Positions 5,977 through 11,588 of a DNA stretch of 11,588 nt are shown in pieces. The notes under the pieces were generated by a model. The model was not told the DNA's origin. It saw only the letters and a list, made by a program, of their open reading frames with translations, and ran no database searches. Within the stretch, counting starts at the first letter, position 1, and the number at the start of each line of letters is the position of its first letter. Source of the stretch: Cenarchaeum sp. Lineage in GTDB: Archaea > Thermoproteota > Nitrososphaeria > Nitrososphaerales > Nitrosopumilaceae. Position numbers and translations under genes: made by a program. Location of the stretch: NCBI GenBank assembly GCA_020027365.1, contig JAHRAJ010000011.1, positions 1 to 11,588 on the forward strand, written 5' to 3'.

Positions 5977-7430
5977 TGACCGCACGCACGCTGTTTGAAA
6001 AGGTGTGGGATGATCACGTGGTGGCCGGAGGCGGCGGCGGTGGTGGGGGGCCGTCATTGCTGTACGTGGACCGGCATCTGGTGCACGAGGTGACGTCGCC
6101 GCAGGCGTTTGACGGGCTGCGCGCCGCCGGCAGGAGGGTGCGCAGGCCAGACCTGACGGTGGCCACTGTGGATCACAACGTGCCGACCACGGACAGGTCG
6201 CTGCCCATGGCCGATCAGACGTCGGAGCTGCAGATTAGGGCGCTGGAGCGCAACTGCGGGGAGTTCGGGGTGCGGCTGTTCGGGGTGGGCAGTCCCGAGC
6301 AGGGGATTGTCCACGTGATAGGGCCGCAGCTGGGGGTGACGCTGCCGGGGACCACGGTCGTGTGCGGGGACAGCCACACCTCCACGCACGGGGCGTTTGG
6401 CGCGCTGGCGTTTGGAATTGGAACCAGCGAGGTCGAGCACGTGCTGGCATCGCAGACTTTGTGGATGGACAGGCCGCAGTCCTTTGAGATACGCGTGGAC
6501 GGGCACAGGAGGGATCCCGTGGCGGTGACCGCCAAGGATGTGATACTGTCGGTGATACGCGGGATTGGGACTGCCGGGGGCGCCGGCGCGGTTGTAGAGT
6601 ACCGGGGGGATGGGATTGAGGAGATGTCGATGGAGCAGCGGATGACCGTGTGCAACATGTCGATCGAGGGGGGTGCGCGCGCCGGGATGGTGGCGCCCGA
6701 CGAAAAGACGTACGAGTATCTGCGGGGGCGCATGTTCACGCCGGACAACTATGAGGATCTTGTGGATGCGTGGCGCGAGGAGCTGCACAGCGACGCAGGC
6801 GCGCGGTTTGACAGGTCGTACGCGATTGACGCCGCCGGGGTGGTCCCGCAGGTAAGCTGGGGCACAAATCCTGCCATGACGTGCGATGTGACCGGGAGCA
6901 TACCGTATCCGGAGGATGGCGGCGGCGGGGATCCGGCTACCGCGGGGATGTCGGCCGCGGCCGATGTAGAAAAGGCGCTGACATACATGGATCTAAAGCC
7001 GGGCACGCCGGTGACGGACATCCGGGTGGACAGGGTGTTCATCGGATCGTGCACAAACGCGCGCATGGAGGATCTTCGGGACGCGGCACGCGTGATCCGG
7101 GGGGCCGGCGGCAGGGGCGTGCACGCGGGGGTGGGCGCCATGGTGGTGCCCGGATCGCAGGAGGTCAAGCGGCAGGCCGAGGAGGAGGGGCTGGACAGGG
7201 TGTTCCGGGATGCAGGCTTTGAGTGGCGCGAGTTGGGGTGCAGCATGTGCCTTGGAATGAACCCCGACGTGCTCAGGCCGGGCCAGCGTTGCGCTAGTAC
7301 ATCCAACCGGAACTTTGAGGGGAGGCAGGGTGCGGGGGGGCGGACGCATTTGGTGAGCCCCGTGATGGCGGCGGCGGCGGCCATTGCCGGACACTTTGTG
7401 GACGTAAGGGAGTGGGATTTGGGGGAATGA
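5976..7430 (+). CDS. leuC: 3-isopropylmalate dehydratase large subunit, bacterial type
   Basis: Second LeuC paralogue, 484 aa, of the long bacterial type (about 466 in E. coli). Motifs: [18 protein letters not shown] (28-45), [11 protein letters not shown] (64-74), [26 protein letters not shown] (130-155), [11 protein letters not shown] (357-367), [10 protein letters not shown] (422-431) and [12 protein letters not shown] (441-452). [4Fe-4S] ligands are predicted to be C359, C422 and C425. ATG 5976 is chosen because it makes TGATG with the leuD stop; GTG 5973 is in frame just before it. Two Gly-rich loop insertions are unusual: eight consecutive Gly at residues 18-25, before the first conserved strand, and DGGGGD at 314-319. 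Highly divergent from the archaeal-type copy upstream, so the second pair was probably acquired by transfer from Bacteria rather than by local duplication. Confidence 0.95.
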   Translation: MTARTLFEKVWDDHVVAGGGGGGGGPSLLYVDRHLVHEVTSPQAFDGLRAAGRRVRRPDLTVATVDHNVPTTDRSLPMADQTSELQIRALERNCGEFGVRLFGVGSPEQGIVHVIGPQLGVTLPGTTVVCGDSHTSTHGAFGALAFGIGTSEVEHVLASQTLWMDRPQSFEIRVDGHRRDPVAVTAKDVILSVIRGIGTAGGAGAVVEYRGDGIEEMSMEQRMTVCNMSIEGGARAGMVAPDEKTYEYLRGRMFTPDNYEDLVDAWREELHSDAGARFDRSYAIDAAGVVPQVSWGTNPAMTCDVTGSIPYPEDGGGGDPATAGMSAAADVEKALTYMDLKPGTPVTDIRVDRVFIGSCTNARMEDLRDAARVIRGAGGRGVHAGVGAMVVPGSQEVKRQAEEEGLDRVFRDAGFEWRELGCSMCLGMNPDVLRPGQRCASTSNRNFEGRQGAGGRTHLVSPVMAAAAAIAGHFVDVREWDLGE

Positions 7431-8026
7431 AGCGGTTTGTCACCGTGAGGTCGGTTGCCACCCCGCTTGACAGGGCCAACGTGGACACCGACCAGCTGGT
7501 CCCAAAACAGTTCCTAAAGCTTGTGCAGAGATCGGGGTTTGGAAGGTATCTGTTTTACAACTGGCGGTTTTTGGACGGTGACGAGGGCCGGCCCGACCCG
7601 GGGTTTGTCCTCAACAATCCTGCATACGCGGGGTCTAGGGTGCTTGTGACCGGCGCCAACTTTGGATGCGGCTCGAGCCGGGAGCATGCCGTCTGGGCGC
7701 TGTCGGACCACGGGTTTGACGTGGTCATATCGACCTCGTTTGCTGACATATTCCGTGACAACTGCTTCAAGAACGGGGTGCTCCCGGTGCAGCTCTCCGA
7801 GGGGGATGTCGCCCGGATTATGGGGTGCGGGGCCGCCGGGGTGGTGGAGGTGGATCTGGAGGCGCAGACGGTCACCGCCGCCGACGGCACCGCCGTCGGG
7901 TTTGAGATCGAGCCGTACCGCAGGCGGGCCTTGCTGGACGGGCTTGACGACATAGACCTGACGCTGCGGCACGGGGACAAGATATCTGAATTTGAGGCAA
8001 GGTCTAGGATTCCATCCGTTCTGTGA
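7427..8026 (+). CDS. leuD: 3-isopropylmalate dehydratase small subunit, bacterial type
   Basis: Partner of the bacterial-type LeuC, 199 aa (about 201 in E. coli). Motifs: [16 protein letters not shown] (16-31), [12 protein letters not shown] (37-48), [17 protein letters not shown] (76-92), [20 protein letters not shown], and the C-terminal [16 protein letters not shown] block found in bacterial LeuD. ATG 7427 overlaps the leuC stop (ATGA), giving tight coupling; GTG 7412 would be an in-frame extension with no support. It ends 23 bp inside the convergent nucleotidyltransferase gene. Together with its LeuC it should form a complete isopropylmalate isomerase, leaving the archaeal pair free for homoaconitase or redundant function (inference). 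Confidence 0.95.
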   Translation: MKRFVTVRSVATPLDRANVDTDQLVPKQFLKLVQRSGFGRYLFYNWRFLDGDEGRPDPGFVLNNPAYAGSRVLVTGANFGCGSSREHAVWALSDHGFDVVISTSFADIFRDNCFKNGVLPVQLSEGDVARIMGCGAAGVVEVDLEAQTVTAADGTAVGFEIEPYRRRALLDGLDDIDLTLRHGDKISEFEARSRIPSVL

Positions 8027-8762
8027 TGGCGTCGACCAGCCGCCGGTTTCTGTCCACCGCGACGGGTGACTCGATGTCAATCCACCCCGCGTCGCCTATG
8101 TCGTAGGCGCCCACCTGGGACTTGCGGGAGAGGTCCTGGAGCACGTCAAAGGACAGGTTTACGTCCGCGGCATCCCCCCCGCCGCCTTTTTTGGCTTTTT
8201 TTGCATTCCGGATGTGGTCTAGTATGCCGCGATCCAGCATGTACATGCCCAGACACTCTGGGATTGGCAGGTCTGCCACGGGCTTTTCGACAAACTCGGT
8301 TATAATCCCGTCCTGCACCCTTGCAAACCCCGTCTCCTCTTGGCGCCGCGAGCGCGTGGCGATGCAGGCCATGACCCCCCCGGAGTCGAACCTTTTTCTG
8401 ACCGCGTCGATGTCAAGCGCGCACAGGTTGTCGACAAACCACAGGAGAAAGCCACTGTCGTCGGAGCTGTCAAGCGCCGGGGCCGCGTGGAGCAGGTCGC
8501 CGCCGGTTCCGCTCTGCGAGTCTTGCACAAACACGAGGGCGCACCGCGCACCGCAGGCCGACAGGTGGTTTTTGATCTGCGCACCCAGTCCCGTATAGTC
8601 GGCCACCACCACGATCTCGTCCACGTGGCCGTTTGACGCTATGTGGTTTACTATGCGCTCGACGAGCGGCACCCCGTTTATGGGAATCATCGCCTTGGGA
8701 AAGTGGTCGGTGTAGGGCCTGCCACGCGTCCCCCTTCCACCCGCCATGATTACCGCCTTCAT
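8004..8762 (-). CDS. Sugar-phosphate nucleotidyltransferase (NTP_transferase family)
   Basis: 252 aa, Rossmann-like NTP_transferase fold, expected to activate a sugar-1-phosphate to an NDP-sugar (glucose-1-phosphate thymidylyl-/uridylyl- or mannose-1-phosphate guanylyltransferase type; substrate not determinable). The signature MAGGRGTRGRPYTDHFPKAM (6-25) holds the nucleotide-binding Gly/Arg and catalytic Lys; the usual Leu after GTR is Gly. Other motifs: SGTGGDLLHA (84-93), WFVDNL (108-113, metal-binding Asp), EFVEKP (156-161) and WIDIESP (227-233). A KKAKKGGGGDAAD insert (188-200) is encoded by homopolymer runs A7, A6 and G7. No hexapeptide-repeat acyltransferase domain follows. Its ATG lies 2 nt after the S9 stop, so it is probably co-transcribed with the ribosomal genes. 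The 3' end overlaps leuD by 23 bp, convergently. Likely role: glycan or lipid-linked sugar synthesis. Confidence 0.88.
   Translation of the reverse strand: MKAVIMAGGRGTRGRPYTDHFPKAMIPINGVPLVERIVNHIASNGHVDEIVVVADYTGLGAQIKNHLSACGARCALVFVQDSQSGTGGDLLHAAPALDSSDDSGFLLWFVDNLCALDIDAVRKRFDSGGVMACIATRSRRQEETGFARVQDGIITEFVEKPVADLPIPECLGMYMLDRGILDHIRNAKKAKKGGGGDAADVNLSFDVLQDLSRKSQVGAYDIGDAGWIDIESPVAVDRNRRLVDAITERMES
8187..8202 (+). terminator. Candidate oligo-T terminator for the leu operon, inside the opposing gene
   Basis: On the plus strand T6, GGC, T7 occurs about 160 nt after the leuD stop. Archaeal RNA polymerase terminates at such non-template-strand T runs without needing a hairpin. The same bases encode Lys/Ala codons (KKAKK) of the minus-strand nucleotidyltransferase. 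Position and strand fit, but function is inferred. Confidence 0.35.
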
Positions 8763-8764
8763 GC

Positions 8765-9208
8765 CTAGCGGTACGACTTTTGCTTTTTGCGCCGCGCGCC
8801 GGGACCGCCAAACTTTTTGGGCTCCTTGCGACGCGCGTCGCCGCTTATGAGATACTTGTCAAACTCTGATATTCTTTGGCGCAAATCCTCCCTGTCAATC
8901 CTTGTCAGGGGGTGGGTGCGCGGCTCCTTTTTGGACTTTGACCAGCCGGTGAGTGCGCGCGATATGGCGGTGGCCGCCGCGCCGGCCTGGCCCATAAATC
9001 CGCCGCCCCTTACCCTGACCGATATGTCGATCTTGTCTCTGAGATCCCCCGCTATCTCCAGCGGGGCCAGTATGGTCTCGCGCGCGTGCTCTTGCGGGAT
9101 CATCTCGACGGGAATGTTGTTAATCCTGATGCGGCCTGCACCCTTTGTGATGTATACGTGCGCGCTGGACGTCTTTCGGGTGGCAAAGTAAATCTCGGTC
9201 TTTGTCAT
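8765..9208 (-). CDS. rps9: 30S ribosomal protein S9 (uS9), archaeal
   Basis: 147 aa component of the small-subunit head; its C-terminal tail reaches the P-site tRNA. It shows the family start (YFATRKTSSAHVYITKGAG), INNIP, the VRGGGFMGQAGAAATAISRAL core and the basic tail ending KKQKSYR, whose terminal Arg is the conserved tRNA contact. ATG 9208 is chosen because it overlaps the L13 stop (ATGA); GTG 9220 upstream is in frame but would add only MDRP. Third gene of the L18e-L13-S9 string. Confidence 0.96.
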   Translation of the reverse strand: MTKTEIYFATRKTSSAHVYITKGAGRIRINNIPVEMIPQEHARETILAPLEIAGDLRDKIDISVRVRGGGFMGQAGAAATAISRALTGWSKSKKEPRTHPLTRIDREDLRQRISEFDKYLISGDARRKEPKKFGGPGARRKKQKSYR

Positions 9209-9681
9209 TGGGCGGTCCACCCCACGGTTTTTCCAAGATCCGCCATCGTCACATACGTGGACGGCGCCCTTGTAATTCTGGCCTTTTTCAACTCTATGCG
9301 TTCTAGCGAGCCTGCCTCCTTGGGCGTGCCGATGTATGTGCGCAGCCGGGACAGCGCGGTCTTGCCGGACGGCTTTTTACGCGGCAGCATCCCGCGGATC
9401 ATCCTGGCGATTATGGTGTCCGGCCTTCTGGGATGAAACGGCCCGTGCTTTGGGTTTAGTATGCTGGCAATCTCCAAAAAGTCGCGATACTCTGCCACGA
9501 TGTTGCTGCGCGTGCCGCTTATCATGATTCGTTCGCAGTTTATGACGGTGACCCTGGTTCCCTGGAGAAGCATCTTTGCCACGTGGGACGCAAGCCTTCC
9601 TGCCACGAGGTCGGTGCCGTCTACGACCACCTGGGTTTTTGCCGCCCGCGCGGTGCCGCCCGCGCCGTTGCCATCAGCCAA
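9205..9681 (-). CDS. rpl13: 50S ribosomal protein L13 (uL13), archaeal
   Basis: 158 aa large-subunit protein. Motifs: VVVDGTDLVAGRLASHVAKM, VTVINCERIMISG, HGPFHPRRPDTIIARMIRGMLP, and YIGTPKEA near the C-terminus. The only plausible start is TTG 9679-9681, 8 bp inside the L18e gene, giving a short Gly/Ala-rich N-terminal extension (ADGNGAGGTARAAKTQ). A GTG at the VVVDG position would give a shorter protein of normal family start. It is coupled to both neighbours by overlaps. Confidence 0.95.
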   Translation of the reverse strand: MADGNGAGGTARAAKTQVVVDGTDLVAGRLASHVAKMLLQGTRVTVINCERIMISGTRSNIVAEYRDFLEIASILNPKHGPFHPRRPDTIIARMIRGMLPRKKPSGKTALSRLRTYIGTPKEAGSLERIELKKARITRAPSTYVTMADLGKTVGWTAQ

Positions 9682-10021
9682 GCAGGACTACCCCCCTGCC
9701 CGTCGGGTTTTTCTGCACAAACTCTTCGTGCTGCACTATGGTGCCCCCCGCCCTGATTATCTTGTCGGCGGCGGCGTTTGATATGGAGAATGCAAACAGC
9801 GTAATCTTGTGTGCAATGTCACCCGTGCCCAAAACCTTGCCTGGAAACGCCACCGCATCGCCGTCCTTTGTGAGCTGGCCTATGCGGTTTACGTTGGTTA
9901 TGCGCCTTGCAACCGACGGCTTTAGCGCATACTCGGCCAGCCTGGCCCAGATGGGGGCCTCGTTTGCCCGTGACGCCTTTTTAAGATCCCTTGCCAGCCG
10001 TATGGTGGTCTGATTCGTCAT
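9674..10021 (-). CDS. rpl18e: 50S ribosomal protein L18e (eL18)
   Basis: 115 aa archaeal/eukaryotic large-subunit protein and leading gene of the operon. It shows the expected basic N-terminus (TIRLARDLKKASRANEAPIW), VNRIGQLTKDGDAVAFPGKVLGTG and the C-terminal VQKNPTGRGVVLLG. ATG 10021 (MTNQTTI) is preferred to the in-frame TTG 10033, because a TATA-like box lies about 25 bp before the ATG, as expected for a leaderless message. Confidence 0.95.
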   Translation of the reverse strand: MTNQTTIRLARDLKKASRANEAPIWARLAEYALKPSVARRITNVNRIGQLTKDGDAVAFPGKVLGTGDIAHKITLFAFSISNAAADKIIRAGGTIVQHEEFVQKNPTGRGVVLLG

Positions 10022-10040
10022 AGGGGCCCGCAATCAAGCC

Positions 10041-10049
10041 CAAATATAA
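10041..10049 (-). promoter_or_regulatory. TATA-like box of the L18e-L13-S9-nucleotidyltransferase operon
   Basis: Minus strand reads TTATATTTG centred about 25 bp upstream of the L18e ATG at 10021. No Shine-Dalgarno is present, consistent with a leaderless transcript that covers all four minus-strand genes. Confidence 0.6.
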
Positions 10050-10111
10050 CGTGTATGCTTGCTTGTAGGGGCGATACTGTTGCAAATTCGGGATATGGTT
10101 ACTGACCACGC

Positions 10112-10131
10112 CTGAAAACGGCGGTTTTCGG
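10112..10131. repeat. Small inverted repeat (GAAAAC-GGCG-GTTTTC)
   Basis: Perfect 6-bp arms with a 4-nt loop, extendable by a wobble and a C-G pair. It sits between the ribosomal operon promoter and the short minus-strand ORF at 10144-10383. It could terminate transcription leaving that ORF or act at the promoter; it has no adjacent T run on either strand. Confidence 0.4.
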
Positions 10132-10143
10132 CTGTTCTACGGA

Positions 10144-10383
10144 TCACCCTGTTTGGATGTGGTTATATCTGACTTGCATGCCGTCAAATATGCCGGTCTT
10201 GCGGGTGCCTGTTCCTCTGAATATCTTCGTGGTCGCGGTTGTACCGTGCAATCTCTTTGTCTTGCCGCCGTCATCCTTGCCTGCCCTCCACGCCGCGTAG
10301 TTTAGAGGCATGTCTCCCCCTCGTCTGGCCCACACCTTGTTCCCGACAATCTCCCCAAGCGCCGTCCAAGGGCCGGGCTTCAA
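10144..10383 (-). pseudogene. Short hypothetical ORF, probably a gene fragment
   Basis: Open frame of 79 codons that begins at a TTG directly after an in-frame TAG and has no TATA box at leaderless distance. The translation is not the Arg/Pro-rich pattern of antisense noise: it contains GNKVWARRGGDMPLNYAAW and a basic Gly/Thr-rich tail (TTKIFRGTGTRKTGIFDG, MQVRYNHIQTG). I do not recognise the family. The abrupt upstream stop suggests the 3' part of a once longer gene; no continuation in another frame was convincing. Confidence 0.3.
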
Positions 10384-10534
10384 CTATCCGGCTACAACAG
10401 CCTTGTGTCGAATCCGCGCCATGGCCGCCTGCCATGGGCCAATTGACCACCCGTTTTGACGAGTCTGGAATAAAGGGTGGGGAGATCTGCTAGACTGCTG
10501 AGAATGCCGTCAGTGAATTGATAGGCGGTTTACT
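10384..10534. other. Spacer with no recognised gene
   Basis: Contains two CCATGG hexamers 13 nt apart (about 10419-10437) and little else. It marks the change from GC-rich sequence to the AT-rich island that follows. Confidence 0.4.
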
Positions 10535-10630
10535 ATGATCACACCAGTGGATGCACCGCCTGAAACCCAACTGATCTACAATTGCCCGTTTTGTTACACC
10601 ATACTCTGGTTTTCTATGCATGCAAAATAG
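10535..10630 (+). CDS. 31-codon ORF with a CPFC zinc-knuckle half (uncertain)
   Basis: ATG 10535 to TAG 10628-10630. The product ends TQLIYNCPFCYTILWFSMHAK. CPFC is one half of a zinc-ribbon motif; no second CxxC follows in this frame, so it may be a truncated zinc-ribbon protein or chance. There is no clear promoter. It ends just before the TATA box of the next gene. Confidence 0.2.
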   Translation: MITPVDAPPETQLIYNCPFCYTILWFSMHAK

Positions 10631-10634
10631 ACAG

Positions 10635-10646
10635 AAATATAAAAAA
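10635..10646 (+). promoter_or_regulatory. TATA-like box of the membrane-protein gene
   Basis: AAATATAAAAAA, centred about 26 bp upstream of ATG 10666, again the leaderless arrangement. This supports ATG 10666 over the in-frame upstream start at 10582. Confidence 0.6.
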
Positions 10647-10665
10647 GAAAACGAGCAAAACGCCC

Positions 10666-11280
10666 ATGATCCATGACACAGTCCTTGACCTGATCAATGA
10701 TATCCTGTCATCAATCCACCATAATTTATCGGACATCGCATCCGTTGTCACAATACTGTCGCTGATTTTGTCCCCGATATTTTATTTTGCAAAAACGTAC
10801 TATGACACCTACAAAGAAAACACGCGTGCATCACGAAACCTGCATACCGAACTGGAAGACACCATGATGTGCTTTGGAGGAACTGGCTCTGACGGCAAAA
10901 AACACTCCGATTTTAAAAAAATCACCTTGTTAAACGGCAAGGAGGCAATTTTTACCAACAGGAATCTAAACCATGATTTTTACGACAGCTTGGTCCTATC
11001 AGGCAAAATAAACTATCTTGATGATAAATTACAACAGGATGTAGAAAATATCTTTTTGTCTATAAAAAATCACAATGGATTAATAGACAGGATTAGAGAA
11101 ATCGAAGATCGTGAAATTTCAGAATGCATGATTCAGACCAAAACAGACAGATATTATACACTATTACACAAAGTTGAAGAAGAATTGGTGCGTGACATCC
11201 CAAAAATCATGGATAAATTGGAAAATGAGTTTGGAACACTACGCCAAAAAATAGCGTTCAAATTGAAACGAAAAAACTAG
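10666..11280 (+). CDS. Single-pass membrane protein with cytoplasmic helical/coiled-coil domain, unknown function
   Basis: 204 aa from ATG 10666. Residues about 22-43 form one transmembrane segment (SDIASVVTILSLILSPIFYF), preceded by a short amphipathic helix (DLINDILSSIHH) and followed by a charged YYDTYKEN stretch. The rest (50-204) is hydrophilic, with alternating Lys/Glu/Asp helices (LQQDVENIFLSIKNH; LIDRIREIEDREI; LHKVEEELVRDIPKIMDKLE) that look coiled-coil, ending in a basic tail KLKRKN. No enzymatic motif seen. The gene is strikingly AT-rich, with A-rich codons (AAA, ATA) unlike the leu and ribosomal genes, pointing to recent acquisition. Leaderless TATA box present. It converges with a 41-codon ORF 6 bp away. 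A membrane-anchored sensor or effector is possible but only inferred. Confidence 0.75.
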   Translation: MIHDTVLDLINDILSSIHHNLSDIASVVTILSLILSPIFYFAKTYYDTYKENTRASRNLHTELEDTMMCFGGTGSDGKKHSDFKKITLLNGKEAIFTNRNLNHDFYDSLVLSGKINYLDDKLQQDVENIFLSIKNHNGLIDRIREIEDREISECMIQTKTDRYYTLLHKVEEELVRDIPKIMDKLENEFGTLRQKIAFKLKRKN

Positions 11281-11286
11281 TGGGGA

Positions 11287-11412
11287 TTAATCGTCAGTAT
11301 CTGACCTTGTCGGCTTGGACGATATTGTTGTTTCACGGATGCTAGAGACATTCTCCCTGCTCCCTATGAGAACACGACGGCCTTTTGTCTCGATGCCCTT
11401 ATCATCACTCAT
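11287..11412 (-). CDS. 41-residue hydrophilic small protein, unknown function
   Basis: ATG 11412 to TAA 11287-11289. The peptide is polar and Ser/Thr/Arg/Asp-rich (MSDDKGIETKGRRVLIGSRE, ending SDTDD). The support is positional: a TATA-like box (CATATAAATA) about 28 bp upstream, and a palindrome directly upstream of that box. It is convergent with the membrane-protein gene. No family recognised. Confidence 0.4.
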   Translation of the reverse strand: MSDDKGIETKGRRVLIGSRENVSSIRETTISSKPTRSDTDD

Positions 11413-11435
11413 GATTACAATATGATGTTTTGATG

Positions 11436-11445
11436 TATTTATATG
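11436..11445 (-). promoter_or_regulatory. TATA-like box of the 41-codon ORF
   Basis: Minus strand CATATAAATA, centred about 28 bp before ATG 11412, matching the leaderless spacing seen elsewhere in the window. Confidence 0.45.
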
Positions 11446-11448
11446 TTA

Positions 11449-11459
11449 GACACCGTGTC
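11449..11459. promoter_or_regulatory. Candidate operator: perfect inverted repeat GACACCGTGTC
   Basis: 5-nt arms GACAC/GTGTC around a central C, ending 3 bp upstream (minus-strand sense) of the TATA-like box of the 41-codon ORF. The placement suggests a regulator site, but such short palindromes also arise by chance. Confidence 0.35.
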
Positions 11460-11561
11460 AGGTATGAGGTCACCTACCCCATCTGTGCCTCATTCCAATC
11501 ATGAGCAGTACCCCGCCGTCCCACCCCTGCCCGACCATCAGCGGCGGCGGCGTCGGATCGG

Positions 11562-11588
11562 TCACACGATCTTTGCCACCTCCTCGGC
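11562..11588 (-). CDS. Possible C-terminus of a gene running off the window (very short)
   Basis: The minus strand from the edge reads AEEVAKIV followed by TGA, a plausible protein C-terminus. Only eight residues are visible, so neither family nor reality can be judged. Confidence 0.2.
   Translation of the reverse strand, partial: AEEVAKIV

Noticed and set aside
4936..6057. 373-codon minus-strand open frame opposite leuC/leuD
   Set aside because: Long only because reverse-complement stops are rare here; no recognisable domain and fully antisense to three conserved genes.
10178..10303. Plus-strand ORF following GTTATATCT near 10160
   Set aside because: The A/T stretch is only about 10-18 bp from the ATG, too close for a leaderless promoter, and the product is hydrophobic/Pro noise opposite the 79-codon frame.
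11501..11588. Plus-strand ATG 11501 reading open to the window end
   Set aside because: Ser/Pro/Gly-rich with no TATA box at the right distance; too short to support.

Overview
The window reads as a GC-rich thaumarchaeal (ammonia-oxidising-archaeon-like) chromosome. Evidence for Archaea: an L18e-L13-S9 ribosomal protein string (L18e is absent from Bacteria), A/T-rich TATA-like boxes about 25-30 bp upstream of start codons with no Shine-Dalgarno (leaderless promoters), and an archaeal-type LeuC/LeuD pair. High GC with long antisense shadow ORFs and Gly/Asp-rich loops in enzymes recalls the sponge symbiont Cenarchaeum, but I cannot confirm the species from sequence alone.

Layout. 1-849: remnant of a DDE (integrase-core) transposase broken by several frameshifts. 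836-2254: accessory region of lower GC with a secreted protein whose signal peptide and body lie in different frames, a small unknown gene that also looks frameshifted, and a 29-codon leaderless mini-ORF ending just before aroA. 2258-3715: aroA (EPSP synthase) with five Gly/Asp-rich inserts. 3716-4177: GC-rich spacer with a 24-nt CCGG-type palindrome and, just before the leu TATA box, a perfect 13-nt inverted repeat. 4178-8026: four genes overlapping by 1-4 nt, archaeal-type leuC-leuD followed by bacterial-type leuC-leuD. 8004-10021 (minus strand): L18e, L13, S9 and a sugar-nucleotidyltransferase, packed with overlaps or a 2-nt gap and running convergently into the leu operon. 10034-10665: spacer with gene fragments and a hairpin. 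10666-11445: AT-rich island with a single-pass membrane/coiled-coil protein and a convergent 41-codon ORF. 11446-11588: mostly empty, possibly the last codons of a minus-strand gene at the edge.

Functionally the core is amino-acid biosynthesis (chorismate via AroA; leucine, and perhaps lysine, via two hydratase pairs) next to translation genes. The flanks are accessory: decayed mobile element, broken genes, and an AT-rich island. The observations I rate highest are the co-transcribed duplicate LeuCD sets with a candidate operator, the frameshifted secreted gene, and the AT-rich membrane protein/small-ORF pair.
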